Positions 48,822 to 58,778 of a stretch of DNA of 64,000 nt are shown here, in pieces. Each line of letters starts with the position of its first letter. Within the stretch, counting starts at the first letter, position 1. Source of the stretch: Pseudomonadota bacterium (GTDB taxonomy: Bacteria; Pseudomonadota; Gammaproteobacteria; Steroidobacterales; Steroidobacteraceae); the NCBI GenBank assembly GCA_018240525.1, contig JAFEFN010000008.1:1-64000 (forward strand), given 5' to 3'. The notes below the pieces were generated by a model. The model made no database searches. It saw nothing but the letters and a program-made list of their open reading frames with translations, and had not been told where the DNA came from. The position numbers and the translations under genes are program-made.

Positions 48822-48841
48822 CGTGGCGGCCGACCGCCACG
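48822..48841 (+). other. 8-bp stem-loop between bchZ and pufB
   Basis: CGTGGCGG and CCGCCACG pair perfectly around a 4-base loop, 17 bp after bchZ and 64 bp before pufB. No T-tract follows, so this is not a standard terminator. It may protect the 5' end of the processed puf message or attenuate read-through from bchCXYZ. Confidence 0.5.
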
Positions 48842-48904
48842 GGGATCCCGGCCGCGCAGGGTGTGCGCGGGAGCGGCCGCGAGGCCATTTTGGAGGTGAG
48901 GTTT

Positions 48905-49111
48905 ATGTCGTTATCGGGATTGACTGAGCAAGAGGCCAAGGAGTTCCACAGGATCTTCATGGGAAGCTTCATCCTTTTCCTCGTCATCGCAATCATCGCG
49001 CACATCCTCGTATGGCAATGGCGACCCTGGCTGCCGGGTCCTCACGGCTATACCTCGATGCTCGACGGGGTGCACAGTGCCTGGGCGGCTGCGCAGCGAT
49101 TTGTTGCCTGA
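48905..49111 (+). CDS. pufB: LH1 antenna beta polypeptide
   Basis: A 68-residue antenna protein. ATG 48905 has a TGGAGGTGAGG site upstream; the open frame to 48863 is not used. N-terminal [18 protein letters not shown], then the helix with the BChl-binding His in [16 protein letters not shown]. The C-terminal tail (about 20 residues, [20 protein letters not shown]) is longer than in Rhodobacter LH1 beta. Confidence 0.93.
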   Translation: MSLSGLTEQEAKEFHRIFMGSFILFLVIAIIAHILVWQWRPWLPGPHGYTSMLDGVHSAWAAAQRFVA

Positions 49112-49126
49112 CAAGGGAGACGGACC

Positions 49127-49321
49127 ATGTGGAGACTTTGGCTGTTGTTCGATCCGCGCCGGGCGCTGATCGGACTATTCACATTCCTGTTCGTGCTGGC
49201 ATTGGTGATTCACTTCATCCTGCTCAGTACCAACAGGTTCAACTGGTTGGAGGGGCCGCGCCCGGCGGCCACCGCAGCCGTAATCTCTGTGCCGGCGTCG
49301 GGAACGGCGTCGACTCAGTAG
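49127..49321 (+). CDS. pufA: LH1 antenna alpha polypeptide
   Basis: A 64-residue antenna protein starting [18 protein letters not shown], with the BChl-ligand His in [19 protein letters not shown] and the conserved Trp eleven residues later. It lies 15 bp after pufB. It is expected to form the LH1 ring around the reaction centre with PufB. Confidence 0.94.
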   Translation: MWRLWLLFDPRRALIGLFTFLFVLALVIHFILLSTNRFNWLEGPRPAATAAVISVPASGTASTQ

Positions 49322-49343
49322 AGAGCGGCTTTTTCCAAGGCTA

Positions 49344-49380
49344 GTGGACGCAGCCGGAGCAAACGGCCGGCTGCGTCCAC
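49344..49380 (+). other. 14-bp stem-loop between pufA and pufL
   Basis: GTGGACGCAGCCGG and its exact complement CCGGCTGCGTCCAC flank a 9-base loop. This strong hairpin directly after pufA matches the known intercistronic structure that stabilises the 3' end of the pufBA message in Rhodobacter and so raises antenna over reaction-centre synthesis. The pufL start is 24 bp downstream. Confidence 0.75.
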
Positions 49381-49404
49381 GAAACCCGCGTCGGAGGAAG
49401 CAAG

Positions 49405-50232
49405 ATGTCGATGCTCAGTTTCGAGAGAAAGTACCGGGTCCCGGGCGGAACGCTGGTCGGTGGCAACCTGTTCGACTTCTGGGTCGGGCCGTTTTACGTC
49501 GGCTTCTTCGGGGTCACGACGGTCTTCTTCGCAGCGCTCGGAACCGCCCTGCTGGCGTGGGGGGCAGCCCTCGGGCACAACTGGAACCTGTGGCAGATCA
49601 GTATCGCGCCCCCGGACCTGCACTACGGGCTGGCGCTGGCGCCCATGCGCGAGGGCGGCATCTGGCAGATCGTCACCATCTGCGCCTGCGGGGCCTTCAT
49701 CTCGTGGGCCCTGCGCGAGGTGGAGATCTGCCGCAAGCTCGGCATCGGCCTGCACGTGCCGATCGCCTTCTCGTTCGCGATCTTCGCCTACATCACCCTG
49801 GTGGTGATCCGGCCGCTGCTGCTGGGCGCCTGGGGGCACGGCTTCCCGTACGGAATCATGAGTCACCTGGACTGGGTGTCCAACACCGGCTACCAGTATC
49901 TGCACTTCCACTACAACCCGGCGCACATGCTCGCCGTGTCGTTCTTCTTCACCACGACGCTGGCGCTGGCGCTGCACGGCTCGCTGGTGCTCTCTGCCAC
50001 CAACCCCAAGAAGGGCGAGGCGGTGAAGACCGCGGAGCACGAGAACACGTACTTCCGCGACACCATCGGCTGGTCGATCGGAACCCTGGGCATCCACCGC
50101 CTGGGCCTGTTCCTGGCGCTGAACGCCGGGTTCTGGAGCGCGATCTGCATCGTGATCAGCGGTCCTTTCTGGACGCGAGGCTGGCCGGAGTGGTGGAGCT
50201 GGTGGCTCAACCTGCCGATATGGCGGCATTGA
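49405..50232 (+). CDS. pufL: Reaction-centre L subunit
   Basis: A 275-residue type-II reaction-centre protein with five membrane helices. N-terminal [20 protein letters not shown] and [16 protein letters not shown]; the helix-D/E region has [20 protein letters not shown] (special-pair/iron His) and HENTYFRD followed by [16 protein letters not shown] (non-haem iron His). Length is normal. Confidence 0.96.
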   Translation: MSMLSFERKYRVPGGTLVGGNLFDFWVGPFYVGFFGVTTVFFAALGTALLAWGAALGHNWNLWQISIAPPDLHYGLALAPMREGGIWQIVTICACGAFISWALREVEICRKLGIGLHVPIAFSFAIFAYITLVVIRPLLLGAWGHGFPYGIMSHLDWVSNTGYQYLHFHYNPAHMLAVSFFFTTTLALALHGSLVLSATNPKKGEAVKTAEHENTYFRDTIGWSIGTLGIHRLGLFLALNAGFWSAICIVISGPFWTRGWPEWWSWWLNLPIWRH

Positions 50233-50279
50233 GCGCGCAGCGAGGCTGAGTACCGTGCGACAGCGGGGGAGTGCATATC

Positions 50280-51251
50280 GTGGCTGAGTACCAGAACATC
50301 TTTACCAGCGTGCAGATCCGCGGCCCAGCCTACGCCGGCGTGCCCCTGACCGGGGGCAGCTGGGTACGCCAGGGCAAGCCGCGGTTCGTGCACTGGCTGG
50401 GGACCTTCGGCGATGCCCAGCTCGGGCCGATCTACCTCGGCTTCACCGGGATCGCCTCGTTGTTCTTCGGCTTCGTGGCCTTCGAGATCATCGGGCTGAA
50501 CATGCTCGCCTCGGTGAACTGGAACTTCATTGAGTTCGTTCGGCAGCTGCCGTGGCTGGCGCTCGAACCACCGGCGCCCGCCACCGGCCTGCACATCCCA
50601 GCCCTGAATCAGGGGGGGTGGTGGCTCATGGCCGGATTTTTCATGACCACCTCGGTCATTCTGTGGTGGGTGCGCATGTACCGTCGCGCGCGCGCACTCG
50701 GCATGGGGACCCACGTCGCCTGGGCCTTCGCGGCGGCCATCTGGCTGATGCTGGTGTTGGGCTTCATCCGTCCGCTGCTCATGGGTCACTGGAGCGAGGC
50801 GGTGCCGTTCGGAATCTTCCCGCACCTGGACTGGACGGCGGCGTTCTCGATCCGCTACGGCAACTTGTTCTACTGCCCGTTCCACATGCTCTCGATCGCC
50901 TTCCTGTACGGCTCGACGCTGCTCTTCGCGATGCACGGGGCGACCATCCTCGCCGTCAGCCGCTTTGGCGGCGATCGCGAGATCGAGCAGATCGTCGACC
51001 GCGGCACCGCGGCGGAGCGTGCGGCGCTGTTCTGGCGCTGGACCATGGGATTTAACGCCACCGTCGAGTCGATCCACCGCTGGGCGTGGTGGTTCGCGGT
51101 GCTGTGTCCGCTGGTCGGCGGGATCGGCATCCTGTTGTCCGGAACGGTGGTCGACAACTGGTACCTGTGGTCGGTCAAGCACGGCGTGGCACCGATGTAC
51201 CCGGCCATATTCCACGTCACGCCACCCACGATGGATGGGGTACCGCAATGA
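50280..51251 (+). CDS. pufM: Reaction-centre M subunit
   Basis: A 323-residue reaction-centre protein. GTG 50280 ([16 protein letters not shown]) is chosen for its match to other PufM N-termini, with a GGGGGAG site before it; an upstream GTG at 50271 is less likely. Five helices, [20 protein letters not shown] (special-pair His), [16 protein letters not shown] (iron ligand Glu/His). The C-terminus overlaps pufC by 4 bp. Confidence 0.95.
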   Translation: MAEYQNIFTSVQIRGPAYAGVPLTGGSWVRQGKPRFVHWLGTFGDAQLGPIYLGFTGIASLFFGFVAFEIIGLNMLASVNWNFIEFVRQLPWLALEPPAPATGLHIPALNQGGWWLMAGFFMTTSVILWWVRMYRRARALGMGTHVAWAFAAAIWLMLVLGFIRPLLMGHWSEAVPFGIFPHLDWTAAFSIRYGNLFYCPFHMLSIAFLYGSTLLFAMHGATILAVSRFGGDREIEQIVDRGTAAERAALFWRWTMGFNATVESIHRWAWWFAVLCPLVGGIGILLSGTVVDNWYLWSVKHGVAPMYPAIFHVTPPTMDGVPQ

Positions 51252-52300
51252 GCACGACTTGCGCGGTGTACCGGCGGACCGCCAGCGGCGGCGGCATGTG
51301 CGCGTTGCTGTTGGCGGGGTTGCTGCTGGCCGGCTGCGAACGGCCGCCGATGGCGTCGACGCAGCAGGGCTACCGCGGACTGGGCATGGTGCAGGTCACC
51401 GACCCGCGCCTGCCGCAGCCGGCCAACAACGCCGTTCCGGCGCCCCTGCCGCACGCGCAGATCGCGCCGGGCTCGCCACTGGCAGGGGATACCTTCAAGA
51501 ACGTGCAGGTGCTCAAGGACGTGCCCAGCGCCGAGTTCGCCCGTCTCATGGTGGCGATGACCACCTGGGTCGCACCGCAGCAGGGTTGCACCTACTGCCA
51601 CGCGGGCTCGGACCTGGCCTCCGATGCGCTCTACACGAAGGTGGTGGCCCGGCGCATGCTGCAGATGACCCGGCACATCAACTCTGACTGGGGCAAGCAC
51701 GTCGGCACGACCGGGGTCACCTGCTTCTCCTGCCACCGCGGCAAGAACGTTCCCGAGTACATCTGGTTCAAGGATCCGGGGCCTGCGCATCCCTCGATGA
51801 CCGCCGGCAACCGCGCCGGCCAGAACGCCCCGTCCCCGGTGGTGCGCCTGGCCGCGCTGCCCAACGACCCGTTCACCACATTCCTGCAGGACCCGACCGA
51901 GATCCGCGTGGTGCAGGAAGTCGCCCTGCGCCAGGACGGCAGCATGGGTCCGTCCATCAAGAACACCGAGCAGACCTACGGGCTGATGATGAACATCACC
52001 CAGGCGCTCGGCGTGAACTGCACCTTCTGCCACAACAGCCGCTCGTTCTTCGACTGGGACCAGAGCACCCCGCAGCGCGCCACCGCCTGGTACGGCATTC
52101 GGCTGGTGCGCGACCTGAACATGAACTTCCTCATGCCGCTGCACGCGGTGTTCCCGCCCAACCGGCTCGGACCCACGGGCGACTCGCCCAAGTTGGACTG
52201 CGCGACCTGCCACCAGGGGGTGCACAAGCCGCTGAACGGGGTCAGCATGGTGGGTGACTACCCCGAGCTGCGGGGGGCGGCGCCGGCGCCGGCGAACTGA
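51248..52300 (+). CDS. pufC: Reaction-centre tetrahaem cytochrome subunit
   Basis: A 350-residue periplasmic lipoprotein that reduces the photo-oxidised special pair. The signal peptide has lipobox LLAGC, and four haem motifs are seen in order: CTYCH (from C114), CFSCH, CTFCH and CATCH. ATG 51248 overlaps the pufM stop (ATGA). It means electrons reach the reaction centre through a bound cytochrome rather than only a soluble one. Confidence 0.95.
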   Translation: MSTTCAVYRRTASGGGMCALLLAGLLLAGCERPPMASTQQGYRGLGMVQVTDPRLPQPANNAVPAPLPHAQIAPGSPLAGDTFKNVQVLKDVPSAEFARLMVAMTTWVAPQQGCTYCHAGSDLASDALYTKVVARRMLQMTRHINSDWGKHVGTTGVTCFSCHRGKNVPEYIWFKDPGPAHPSMTAGNRAGQNAPSPVVRLAALPNDPFTTFLQDPTEIRVVQEVALRQDGSMGPSIKNTEQTYGLMMNITQALGVNCTFCHNSRSFFDWDQSTPQRATAWYGIRLVRDLNMNFLMPLHAVFPPNRLGPTGDSPKLDCATCHQGVHKPLNGVSMVGDYPELRGAAPAPAN

Positions 52301-52317
52301 GCCGGCAAGCGCGCACC

Positions 52318-53268
52318 ATGCAAGTCCTCCTGGCCCAGCCCCGGGGATTCTGCGCCGGCGTGGAGCGCGCGGTGAGCACCGTCGAGCGGGCACTGGAGCT
52401 GTACGGCGCGCCGGTGTTCGTCTTCCACGAAATCGTGCACAACGGCCGCGTCGTCGAGGATCTGCGCCGCCGCGGCGCGCTGTTCGTCAACGAGATCGAG
52501 GCCATCCCGCCCGGAGGGGTGGTCGTGTTCAGCGCCCACGGCGTGTCCGACGAGGTCGTTGCCCGCGCTGAGGCCCGCCGGCTGCGCATCATCGATGCCA
52601 CCTGCCCGCTGGTGGGGCGCGTGCACTCGCGGCTGCGCCGCTACGCGCGTCTGGGCTACGCGCTGGTGATGGTCGGCCACAGCGGCCACGACGAAGTCGT
52701 CGGCACCGTCGGCTCGGTGCAGGCACCGGTGCACCTGGTGGCCTCGCTGGCGGACGTGTGGGCGCTCGATATTCCCGCCTCTGCCCGGGTCGCCTACGTC
52801 ACGCAGACCACGCTCAGCCTGGATGACACCGCGGAAATCATCGCCGCCCTCCGGGCGCGCTTTGCGCATCTGGAGGGCCCGGACCTGGATGACATCTGCT
52901 ATGCGACGCACAACCGGCAGCGCGCGGTGCGGGAGCTGGCCCGCAGGGTCGACCTGGTGCTGGTGGTGGGCGCGCTCAACAGCTCCAACTCCGCGCGGCT
53001 GCGCGAGGTTGCCCAGCAGTGCGGTGTGACCGCCTACCTGATCGAGGATGCCGAGGCGCTGAACCCGCAGTGGTTGCGGGATGTCACGGGCGTCGGCGTG
53101 ACCGCGGGGGCCTCGACGCCCGAGGCACTGGTGCGCGAGGTGTGCGAGCGGCTCGGGCGGCTCGGCGCCACCGCGGTCCGCGAGCTGCACGGGGAGCCGG
53201 AAGCGGTGTCCTTCCGCCTGCCACCGGGCCTGGTGCCGCTGGCCGAGGACGCAGACCTGGTCGCCTGA
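52318..53268 (+). CDS. ispH: 4-hydroxy-3-methylbut-2-enyl diphosphate reductase
   Basis: A 316-residue iron-sulfur enzyme, last step of the MEP pathway to IPP/DMAPP. The three cluster cysteines are C12 (PRGFCAGVERAV), C96 (DATCPLVG) and C194 (DDICYATHNRQ); FHEIVHNGRVV and FSAHGVSDEV are conserved. It starts 17 bp after pufC and probably shares the puf message, supplying isoprenoid units for pigments. Confidence 0.93.
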   Translation: MQVLLAQPRGFCAGVERAVSTVERALELYGAPVFVFHEIVHNGRVVEDLRRRGALFVNEIEAIPPGGVVVFSAHGVSDEVVARAEARRLRIIDATCPLVGRVHSRLRRYARLGYALVMVGHSGHDEVVGTVGSVQAPVHLVASLADVWALDIPASARVAYVTQTTLSLDDTAEIIAALRARFAHLEGPDLDDICYATHNRQRAVRELARRVDLVLVVGALNSSNSARLREVAQQCGVTAYLIEDAEALNPQWLRDVTGVGVTAGASTPEALVREVCERLGRLGATAVRELHGEPEAVSFRLPPGLVPLAEDADLVA

Positions 53269-53271
53269 TCC

Positions 53272-53285
53272 GCCCGCCGGCGGGC
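53272..53285. repeat. 14-bp GC palindrome between convergent ispH and dxs
   Basis: GCCCGCCGGCGGGC is a perfect palindrome in the 28-bp gap between the ends of ispH (+) and dxs (-). It could form a hairpin at the 3' ends of both transcripts, but there is no T-tract on either side, so intrinsic termination is not shown. Confidence 0.4.
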
Positions 53286-53296
53286 CGGACGGCCCC

Positions 53297-55123
53297 TCAG
53301 CGGCCGATGCCGATCGACAGGGCTCGCACGATGGCGCTCGCAGGGTGGAAGCGGCGCGGGCTGCGCCGCGGCGCCTGCCCGGGGCGCATGCGCTCGATGG
53401 CCGTGAGGATGCTGGCACTGTCCAGGCCCGCCTCCTGCAGCACCTCGTCGCGTGTGCCGTGCTCGATGTTGCGGTCGGGCAGGCCCAGGCTCAGCAGCGG
53501 CACGTTGACCCGATGCTCGGCCAGACACTCGCGCACGGCCGCCCCGGCGCCTCCGGCCACCGCGTTCTCCTCGAGCGTGACCAGCAGCTCGTGGTGGCGC
53601 GCCGCATCCAGCACCATGCGCACGTCCAGCGGCTTGACGTAGCGCATGTTGAGCACCGTCGCATCCAGGGTCTCTGCGACCGTGCGGGCCGCTGCCAGCA
53701 GGGTGCCGAAGGCGAGCAGCGCCACGCGGCTGCCTGAGCGCATCAGCTGCGCCGAGCCGTGCCGCAGCAGCTGCGGGGCCTCGTCGCCGCAGGCGCCGGC
53801 CGCGGTGCGCGGGTAGCGGATGGCCACCGGCCCGTCGTGCTGCAGGCCGGTGTACAGCATGTCGCGCAGCTCGCCGCCGCTGGCCGGGGTCATCACCGTC
53901 ATTCCGGGCAGGCAGCGCAGGTACGACAGGTCGTAGCTGCCGTTGTGCGTGGCGCCATCGGGGCCGACCAGGCCCGCCCGGTCGATCGCGAACAGCACGG
54001 GCAGCTTCTGGAGCGCGACATCGTGCACCAGCTGGTCGAAGGCGCGCTGCAGGAAGGTGGAGTAGATCGCCACGACCGGACGCAGCCCCTGGGCGGCAAG
54101 CCCCGCGGCGAAGGTGACGCAGTGCTGCTCGGCGATGCCGACGTCGAAGTAGCGGTGGGGGTAACGGGCGGCGAACTGTGCCAGGCCCGAGCCCTCGCGC
54201 ATCGCCGGGGTGATGGCCACCAGCCGCCGGTCGCGCGCGGCCATCTCGCACAGCCAGGCGCCAAAGACGTCCGTGTACGTGGCAGCCGCGGCGGCGGCAG
54301 GGGGAACGATGCCCACGCGCGGGTCGAAGCTGGTCACGCCGTGGTACTTGACCGGGTCCTTCTCCGCCGGCGCGTAGCCGCAGCCCTTGCGGGTGACGAC
54401 GTGCAGGAGGCGCGGTCCCTGGCGGGCGCGCTGCTCGGTGAGGGCCGCGAGCAGGGCCGGAAGGTCGTGGCCATCCACAGGCCCCGTGTAGCGGATGCCG
54501 AGCGCCTCGAAGAAGCGCCCGTGGTCGCCCGCGGCGCCGCAGTTCAGGTAGCGACTCAGACCGCCGACGTTGGGCGAGATGGACATCTGGTTGTCGTTGA
54601 GCACCACCAGCAGGTCCGCGTCGGTCACTCCGGCGTGCGCGAGCGCCTCGTAGGCCATGCCGGCGGTCATGGCGCCATCGCCGATGATGGCCACGGTCTT
54701 GCGGGGCGAGCCGAGCGCGGCGCTGGCTACCGCCATGCCGAGCGCGGCACTGATGGAGGTGCTCGAGTGGCCGGCCCCAAAGGCATCGTAGGGACTCTCA
54801 TCGCGGCGCAGGAAGCCGGACAGGCCGCCGCGCTTGCGGATCATGCCGAGGCGGTCGCGCCGGCCGGTGAGGATCTTGTGCGGGTAGCACTGGTGGCCAA
54901 CGTCCCAGACCAGCAGGTCAGCCGGGGTGTCGAACACGCGGTGCAGCGCGATGCTGAGCTCCACGGTGCCGAGGCCCGCGGCGAAGTGCCCGCCGCTGCG
55001 CGGCACCTGGTCGATCAGGAAGGCGCGCAGTTCCGCGGCGAGGGGCACGAGGCACTCGGGAGGCAGCGCGCGCACGTCCGCGGGGGACTCGATGCGCCGC
55101 AGCAGCGAAGCGGGTGTGCTCAT
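53297..55123 (-). CDS. dxs: 1-deoxy-D-xylulose-5-phosphate synthase
   Basis: A 608-residue thiamine-dependent enzyme, first step of the MEP pathway. GDGAMTAGMAYEALAHAG with NDNQMSISPNVG is the TPP motif; GHQCYPHKILTGRRD and GTHN-type DGATHNGSYDL are conserved. ATG 55123 overlaps the puhE stop by 4 bp, so dxs is the last gene of the bchH-puh operon and is expressed with it. There may be a second dxs elsewhere in the genome. Confidence 0.92.
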   Translation of the reverse strand: MSTPASLLRRIESPADVRALPPECLVPLAAELRAFLIDQVPRSGGHFAAGLGTVELSIALHRVFDTPADLLVWDVGHQCYPHKILTGRRDRLGMIRKRGGLSGFLRRDESPYDAFGAGHSSTSISAALGMAVASAALGSPRKTVAIIGDGAMTAGMAYEALAHAGVTDADLLVVLNDNQMSISPNVGGLSRYLNCGAAGDHGRFFEALGIRYTGPVDGHDLPALLAALTEQRARQGPRLLHVVTRKGCGYAPAEKDPVKYHGVTSFDPRVGIVPPAAAAAATYTDVFGAWLCEMAARDRRLVAITPAMREGSGLAQFAARYPHRYFDVGIAEQHCVTFAAGLAAQGLRPVVAIYSTFLQRAFDQLVHDVALQKLPVLFAIDRAGLVGPDGATHNGSYDLSYLRCLPGMTVMTPASGGELRDMLYTGLQHDGPVAIRYPRTAAGACGDEAPQLLRHGSAQLMRSGSRVALLAFGTLLAAARTVAETLDATVLNMRYVKPLDVRMVLDAARHHELLVTLEENAVAGGAGAAVRECLAEHRVNVPLLSLGLPDRNIEHGTRDEVLQEAGLDSASILTAIERMRPGQAPRRSPRRFHPASAIVRALSIGIGR

Positions 55124-55890
55124 CGGGTGGCCTCGCGTGCACGCAGGCTCCAGCCCCACAAGGCATTCTGCGAGAACGGCAGCACCAGCGCCCAGTGCTC
55201 GAGGAGGCCGAGCGCGGTCATGCTGGCGAGCAGGGTGTAGCTGACGACCTGGAACTCGCTGGCCGCCGGTGCCAGGATCTTCTGCACCAGCAGGGTGAGG
55301 AGCACCGCGCTCGCGGTCACCGAGAGCGGAAACAGGAAGTTAAGCGGGCGCCGGCGGAAGAATCCACGCAGGTAGCGCAGGTGCACGGGCAGCAGCTCCT
55401 CGCTCAGGTTGCGCACGCCGAGGAACAGATTGAGCTTGGCGCTCTCGCGCATGCCCCACAGGATGAGCAGCGTCCACAGCGCCACGCGGTTGGCCCCGGG
55501 CCAGTCGAGCACGAACACCACCGCGGCCAGGACGACGATCGCCAGTTCGTGCCAGATGATCGCCTGCACGGCGTGCACGAAGTGGCGGGGACCGGCGCAG
55601 TGTATCGGGCAGGGGTGACGGCGCGTGCCGGTGACATAGCCGAAGAGGAAGCTCATTTCGAGCCAGCCCCACACCGCCACGCTGCAGGCAAACCCGCCAT
55701 AGGCGGCCGCCACGCTCACCTCGTCGCGCAGGCGGCTGATGCCGATCAGCGCCGCGACAAGCACCAGCGTGGCGCCCGCCATGCTGCGCGGCGCGGCGCG
55801 GGGGCCCCGCGCCACCAGGTACAGGATCACCCCGGTGCCCAGCCACCAGATCAGCAGCGCCGCGACGACCGCAAGACCGGGGGTGAGCAT
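55120..55890 (-). CDS. puhE: Photosynthetic complex assembly protein PuhE
   Basis: A 256-residue protein with about seven membrane helices (MLTPGLAVVAALLIWWLGTG at the start). EMSFLFGYVTGTRRHPC, then FVHAVQAIIWHELAIVVLA and LWTLLILWGMRESAKLNLFLGVRN are the family signature. It follows acsF by 7 bp. Role inferred from known PuhE: assembly of the reaction centre/LH1 complex. Confidence 0.88.
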   Translation of the reverse strand: MLTPGLAVVAALLIWWLGTGVILYLVARGPRAAPRSMAGATLVLVAALIGISRLRDEVSVAAAYGGFACSVAVWGWLEMSFLFGYVTGTRRHPCPIHCAGPRHFVHAVQAIIWHELAIVVLAAVVFVLDWPGANRVALWTLLILWGMRESAKLNLFLGVRNLSEELLPVHLRYLRGFFRRRPLNFLFPLSVTASAVLLTLLVQKILAPAASEFQVVSYTLLASMTALGLLEHWALVLPFSQNALWGWSLRAREATR

Positions 55891-55897
55891 CGTGGCC

Positions 55898-56971
55898 TTA
55901 CCAGCTGGGTACCACCCGCACCCGGGCGGGGAGCTCGTTGGGCCTCACCGGGAGCAGGAACAGCCGCAGCAGCGTCATGCCGGTGGCGCCGACGATGACC
56001 GCGCGCTGCAGCAGGGCGAGCAGGCCGCCGCGCTGCCGCGCCGCATCGGCGGCGAGCGCGAGCCGCCGCAGCCGCTCAAGGCCGGCACGGAAGGCCGGAT
56101 GCGCGATGTCGAGCGTCAGCGGGAACACCTGGCGCGAGATTTCCGAGGTGATCCGGAACACCGTGTAGTCGTACTCGGTCGGGTCCAGCCCGAGGGCGTG
56201 GTTCAGCGCCGGGCGCGTGTGGTCGCGCACGTACATGGTCGCGAACACCGCCAGGCAGAAGAAGCGGATCCACAGCTTGTTCAGTCCGCGCAGGAGCCGC
56301 GCGTCGGTCCGCATCAGCAGCGCGAAGGCCTCGCCGTGCCGGAACTCGTCGTTGCACCACTTTTCGAACCACTGGAAGATCGGGTGGAACCGGTACTGCG
56401 GGTTGCGTTCCAGCTGCCGGAACATGGTGATGTAGCGCGCGTAGCCGATCTTTTCGGACAGATAGGTGGCGTAGAAGATGAACTTGGGCCGGAAGTAGGT
56501 GTACTTCTTTGCGCGGCGCAGGAAGCTCAGGTCAACGGCGATGCCGAAGTCCTTGAGCGACTGGTTGATGAAGCCGGCGTGGCGTGCCTCGTCGCGCGCC
56601 ATGTAGCCGAAGAGGTCGCGGATCGCCGGATTGCGCGCATGGCGCTTGATCTCGCTGTACAGCAGGCAGCCGGAGTACTCCGCGGTCAGGGAGCTGGTGA
56701 GAAACTCGATGAACTCGCCGTGCAGTGCCGGGGGCAGCTGCTTCAGCTGCGCGGCGAACTCTGCGGTGCGTTCGAAGAATCCCTTGTTCGCGTCCTCGCG
56801 GAACTCGGCCATCAGCTGATCCCAGTCGGCCTGGATCGGGGCTACATCGATGCGGTCCAGCGCCGCGAAGTCGGTCGTGTAGAAGCGCGGGCTGAGGAGC
56901 GTGTCGCGCTGCGCAAGTTGCGTGGTGTCGTTCGGGGCCGGCAGGGCGGTGGCGGCGGCAGTGGCGTTCAT
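55898..56971 (-). CDS. acsF: Mg-protoporphyrin IX monomethyl ester oxidative cyclase
   Basis: A 357-residue di-iron monooxygenase that closes ring E using O2. Iron-binding motifs are [11 protein letters not shown] (from E98), ARDEARHAG (E128, H131) and NDEFRHGE (E209, H212). As an O2-dependent enzyme, it allows bacteriochlorophyll synthesis under air; the anaerobic BchE is not in the window. Overlaps puhC by 4 bp. Confidence 0.94.
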   Translation of the reverse strand: MNATAAATALPAPNDTTQLAQRDTLLSPRFYTTDFAALDRIDVAPIQADWDQLMAEFREDANKGFFERTAEFAAQLKQLPPALHGEFIEFLTSSLTAEYSGCLLYSEIKRHARNPAIRDLFGYMARDEARHAGFINQSLKDFGIAVDLSFLRRAKKYTYFRPKFIFYATYLSEKIGYARYITMFRQLERNPQYRFHPIFQWFEKWCNDEFRHGEAFALLMRTDARLLRGLNKLWIRFFCLAVFATMYVRDHTRPALNHALGLDPTEYDYTVFRITSEISRQVFPLTLDIAHPAFRAGLERLRRLALAADAARQRGGLLALLQRAVIVGATGMTLLRLFLLPVRPNELPARVRVVPSW

Positions 56972-57417
56972 TCATGGGCTCCGAGCAGGCTGGCGAAAAC
57001 GCCGGCGTTGGTGGGGCCAAAGGCCTCGAGGTCGATACTCCGGCCGGTCGTGGGGTCCTGCAGAATCAGCCGCCCGTCGACGCTGGCAGCCAGGCGGAAC
57101 GGCGACTCGGGCCCGATGCCATTGGCGCGTCGCTCGTGGACGAGGTTGCGCATGGTGGCGCGCAGGAACCCGTTCGAGCGCGGCGGAAGCACCTGGATGG
57201 GCGCGCTTTGGGTCACGTCGTACACGGCCACCCCGCCGTCGGGCAGGTCACGGAAGGTCAGCTCGCGCTGCACCAGCAGCTTGGGCGGCGGGAAGCTGCG
57301 GATGTCGGCGCCGCTGACCCGTACGATGAGCACCATGAGCAGCGTTACCCCGACCATGGTGCCGGCGCCGATGAGGGCTCCGCGCGGGAAGCGGCTGTCT
57401 GCGAACGGCTCGCTCAT
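56968..57417 (-). CDS. puhC: Photosynthetic complex assembly protein PuhC
   Basis: A 149-residue protein with one N-terminal membrane helix ([20 protein letters not shown]) and a periplasmic domain with [31 protein letters not shown] and [23 protein letters not shown] 57417 overlaps the puhB stop. PuhC helps reaction-centre/LH1 assembly in Rhodobacter. Confidence 0.88.
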   Translation of the reverse strand: MSEPFADSRFPRGALIGAGTMVGVTLLMVLIVRVSGADIRSFPPPKLLVQRELTFRDLPDGGVAVYDVTQSAPIQVLPPRSNGFLRATMRNLVHERRANGIGPESPFRLAASVDGRLILQDPTTGRSIDLEAFGPTNAGVFASLLGAHE

Positions 57418-57986
57418 GCGGCCAACGCCCGTGACAGGATGCTCGCGGCGGCCTGGGCGTGCGGGATGCCGCGCAGCATCGGCTCGGCGCGGTTGAGCAT
57501 CCATGGTCGAGCGTGCGGCCAAAGGTGAAGGTAGGCCACGCGGCCGTCGCCGTTGAGCCGCAAGGGGATGTCCCCGGTTCCGTCCGCGTACACCTTCAGT
57601 CCGGCGGCCGAGACGGTGCGGAAGGGGATGTTGAGCGCGATCGGCAGCGCGATGCCGAAGCGCATCACCACGCGCTGCGTACTGATGCTGTAGACGGTGC
57701 CGCGGGCGATCAGGTGCGCGACCCACAGCAGGAAGGCGAGCGTCGCCAGCCCGAGCCCGAGCAGCCACAACGTGGACTCGGCGATTTGCCGCGCGGCCTG
57801 GCCGTCGTACCAACCCGAGGCGATGCGCCAGGCGATGATGGCGGCGAAATAGCAGCTCACGCCGCGCACGTGCATGACGCGCCGTGCCACCGCTCGCCAC
57901 TCCGGCGATCCCTGCCAGAGCAGCTCTTCACCCGGGGGCAGGCGGGCCGGCAGTCCCGGTATCGGCTCGTGTTCAAACTCGTTCAT
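57414..57986 (-). CDS. puhB: Photosynthetic complex assembly protein PuhB
   Basis: A 190-residue membrane protein: N-terminal LPPGEELLWQGSPEWRAVAR, two membrane helices (about 43-95) and a C-terminal PH-like bPH domain (GTVYSISTQRVVMRFGIALP, then LKVYADGTGDIPLRL). It starts 12 bp after puhA. PuhB is a reaction-centre assembly factor. Confidence 0.9.
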   Translation of the reverse strand: MNEFEHEPIPGLPARLPPGEELLWQGSPEWRAVARRVMHVRGVSCYFAAIIAWRIASGWYDGQAARQIAESTLWLLGLGLATLAFLLWVAHLIARGTVYSISTQRVVMRFGIALPIALNIPFRTVSAAGLKVYADGTGDIPLRLNGDGRVAYLHLWPHARPWMLNRAEPMLRGIPHAQAAASILSRALAA

Positions 57987-57998
57987 GACGCATCACCC

Positions 57999-58769
57999 TC
58001 AGATCAGGGGCTCCAGCCGCCGCGGATCGGCATACAGATAACCGCCCGCGAAGTAGCCGCTGATCTGGTCCTCCTCGCGTAGCGTGATCTGGTCGGACCG
58101 CTGGGTGCCGGGCACGGCGGCGAACTGCGCCGCGTTGATCGATCGCACCGTGACCTGGCGCCGCCGTCCGTTGATGCGGGCAAAGTTGATCGGCAGGAGC
58201 ACGTTGCGCCCGCCGCTGGCGGCGGCCACCTCCAGGTAGCGGATCTGCGGCTCGGAGCGGTCGATCCACAGCTCGCGCACCGTGCCGCCCAGCTTGCCGT
58301 CGGCGGCGATGACCTCCATGCCGCGCGGGTCGGGGTCTTCCTTGGCCACCGAGAAGCCGGCTGCCACGCGCAAGGGCACGATCTTGTCCTCGCCCTCGGC
58401 GGTGAGGTCGGGCACATTCTCGCGTTCCACGTAGGAGGCCGGGCCAATCCCGTCCTGCATGGGGTTTCCGGACGGCCCCAGCGGAGCGCCGGGATAGGAC
58501 GCCACGGCGCTGCTCTTGATGGCGCGTCGGTCCTCGCGGCCAGGAGGGGCCTGGTAGGTCTTGCCATCCCGCAGCCGGAAAGTCTTGGGCGGGGGCACGG
58601 CCGGGAAGCCCTGCACGCGGATGTTGCCCGAGCGCTCGGACTCCAGGGGATAACCCTCGCGCTTGTCCTCGCGACGGAGGTAATAAATGAGTCCTGCGAA
58701 GAAGACCCAGAAGCCGTAGAGCGCTACCTGGGCGATGTCAATGTAGTGGGTGAATGCACCGTAACCCAT
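57999..58769 (-). CDS. puhA: Reaction-centre H subunit
   Basis: A 256-residue H subunit: a single N-terminal membrane helix (IAQVALYGFWVFFAGLIYYL) then a cytoplasmic beta-rich PRC-barrel domain (LPINFARINGRRRQVTVRSI, DQITLREEDQISGYFAGGYL). It caps L and M on the cytoplasmic side. It lies 9 bp after lhaA. Confidence 0.95.
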   Translation of the reverse strand: MGYGAFTHYIDIAQVALYGFWVFFAGLIYYLRREDKREGYPLESERSGNIRVQGFPAVPPPKTFRLRDGKTYQAPPGREDRRAIKSSAVASYPGAPLGPSGNPMQDGIGPASYVERENVPDLTAEGEDKIVPLRVAAGFSVAKEDPDPRGMEVIAADGKLGGTVRELWIDRSEPQIRYLEVAAASGGRNVLLPINFARINGRRRQVTVRSINAAQFAAVPGTQRSDQITLREEDQISGYFAGGYLYADPRRLEPLI

Positions 58770-58778
58770 AAACGCTCC

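Noticed and set aside
53272..53285. GC palindrome as a bidirectional intrinsic terminator
   Set aside because: No T-tract follows on either strand; noted only as a repeat.
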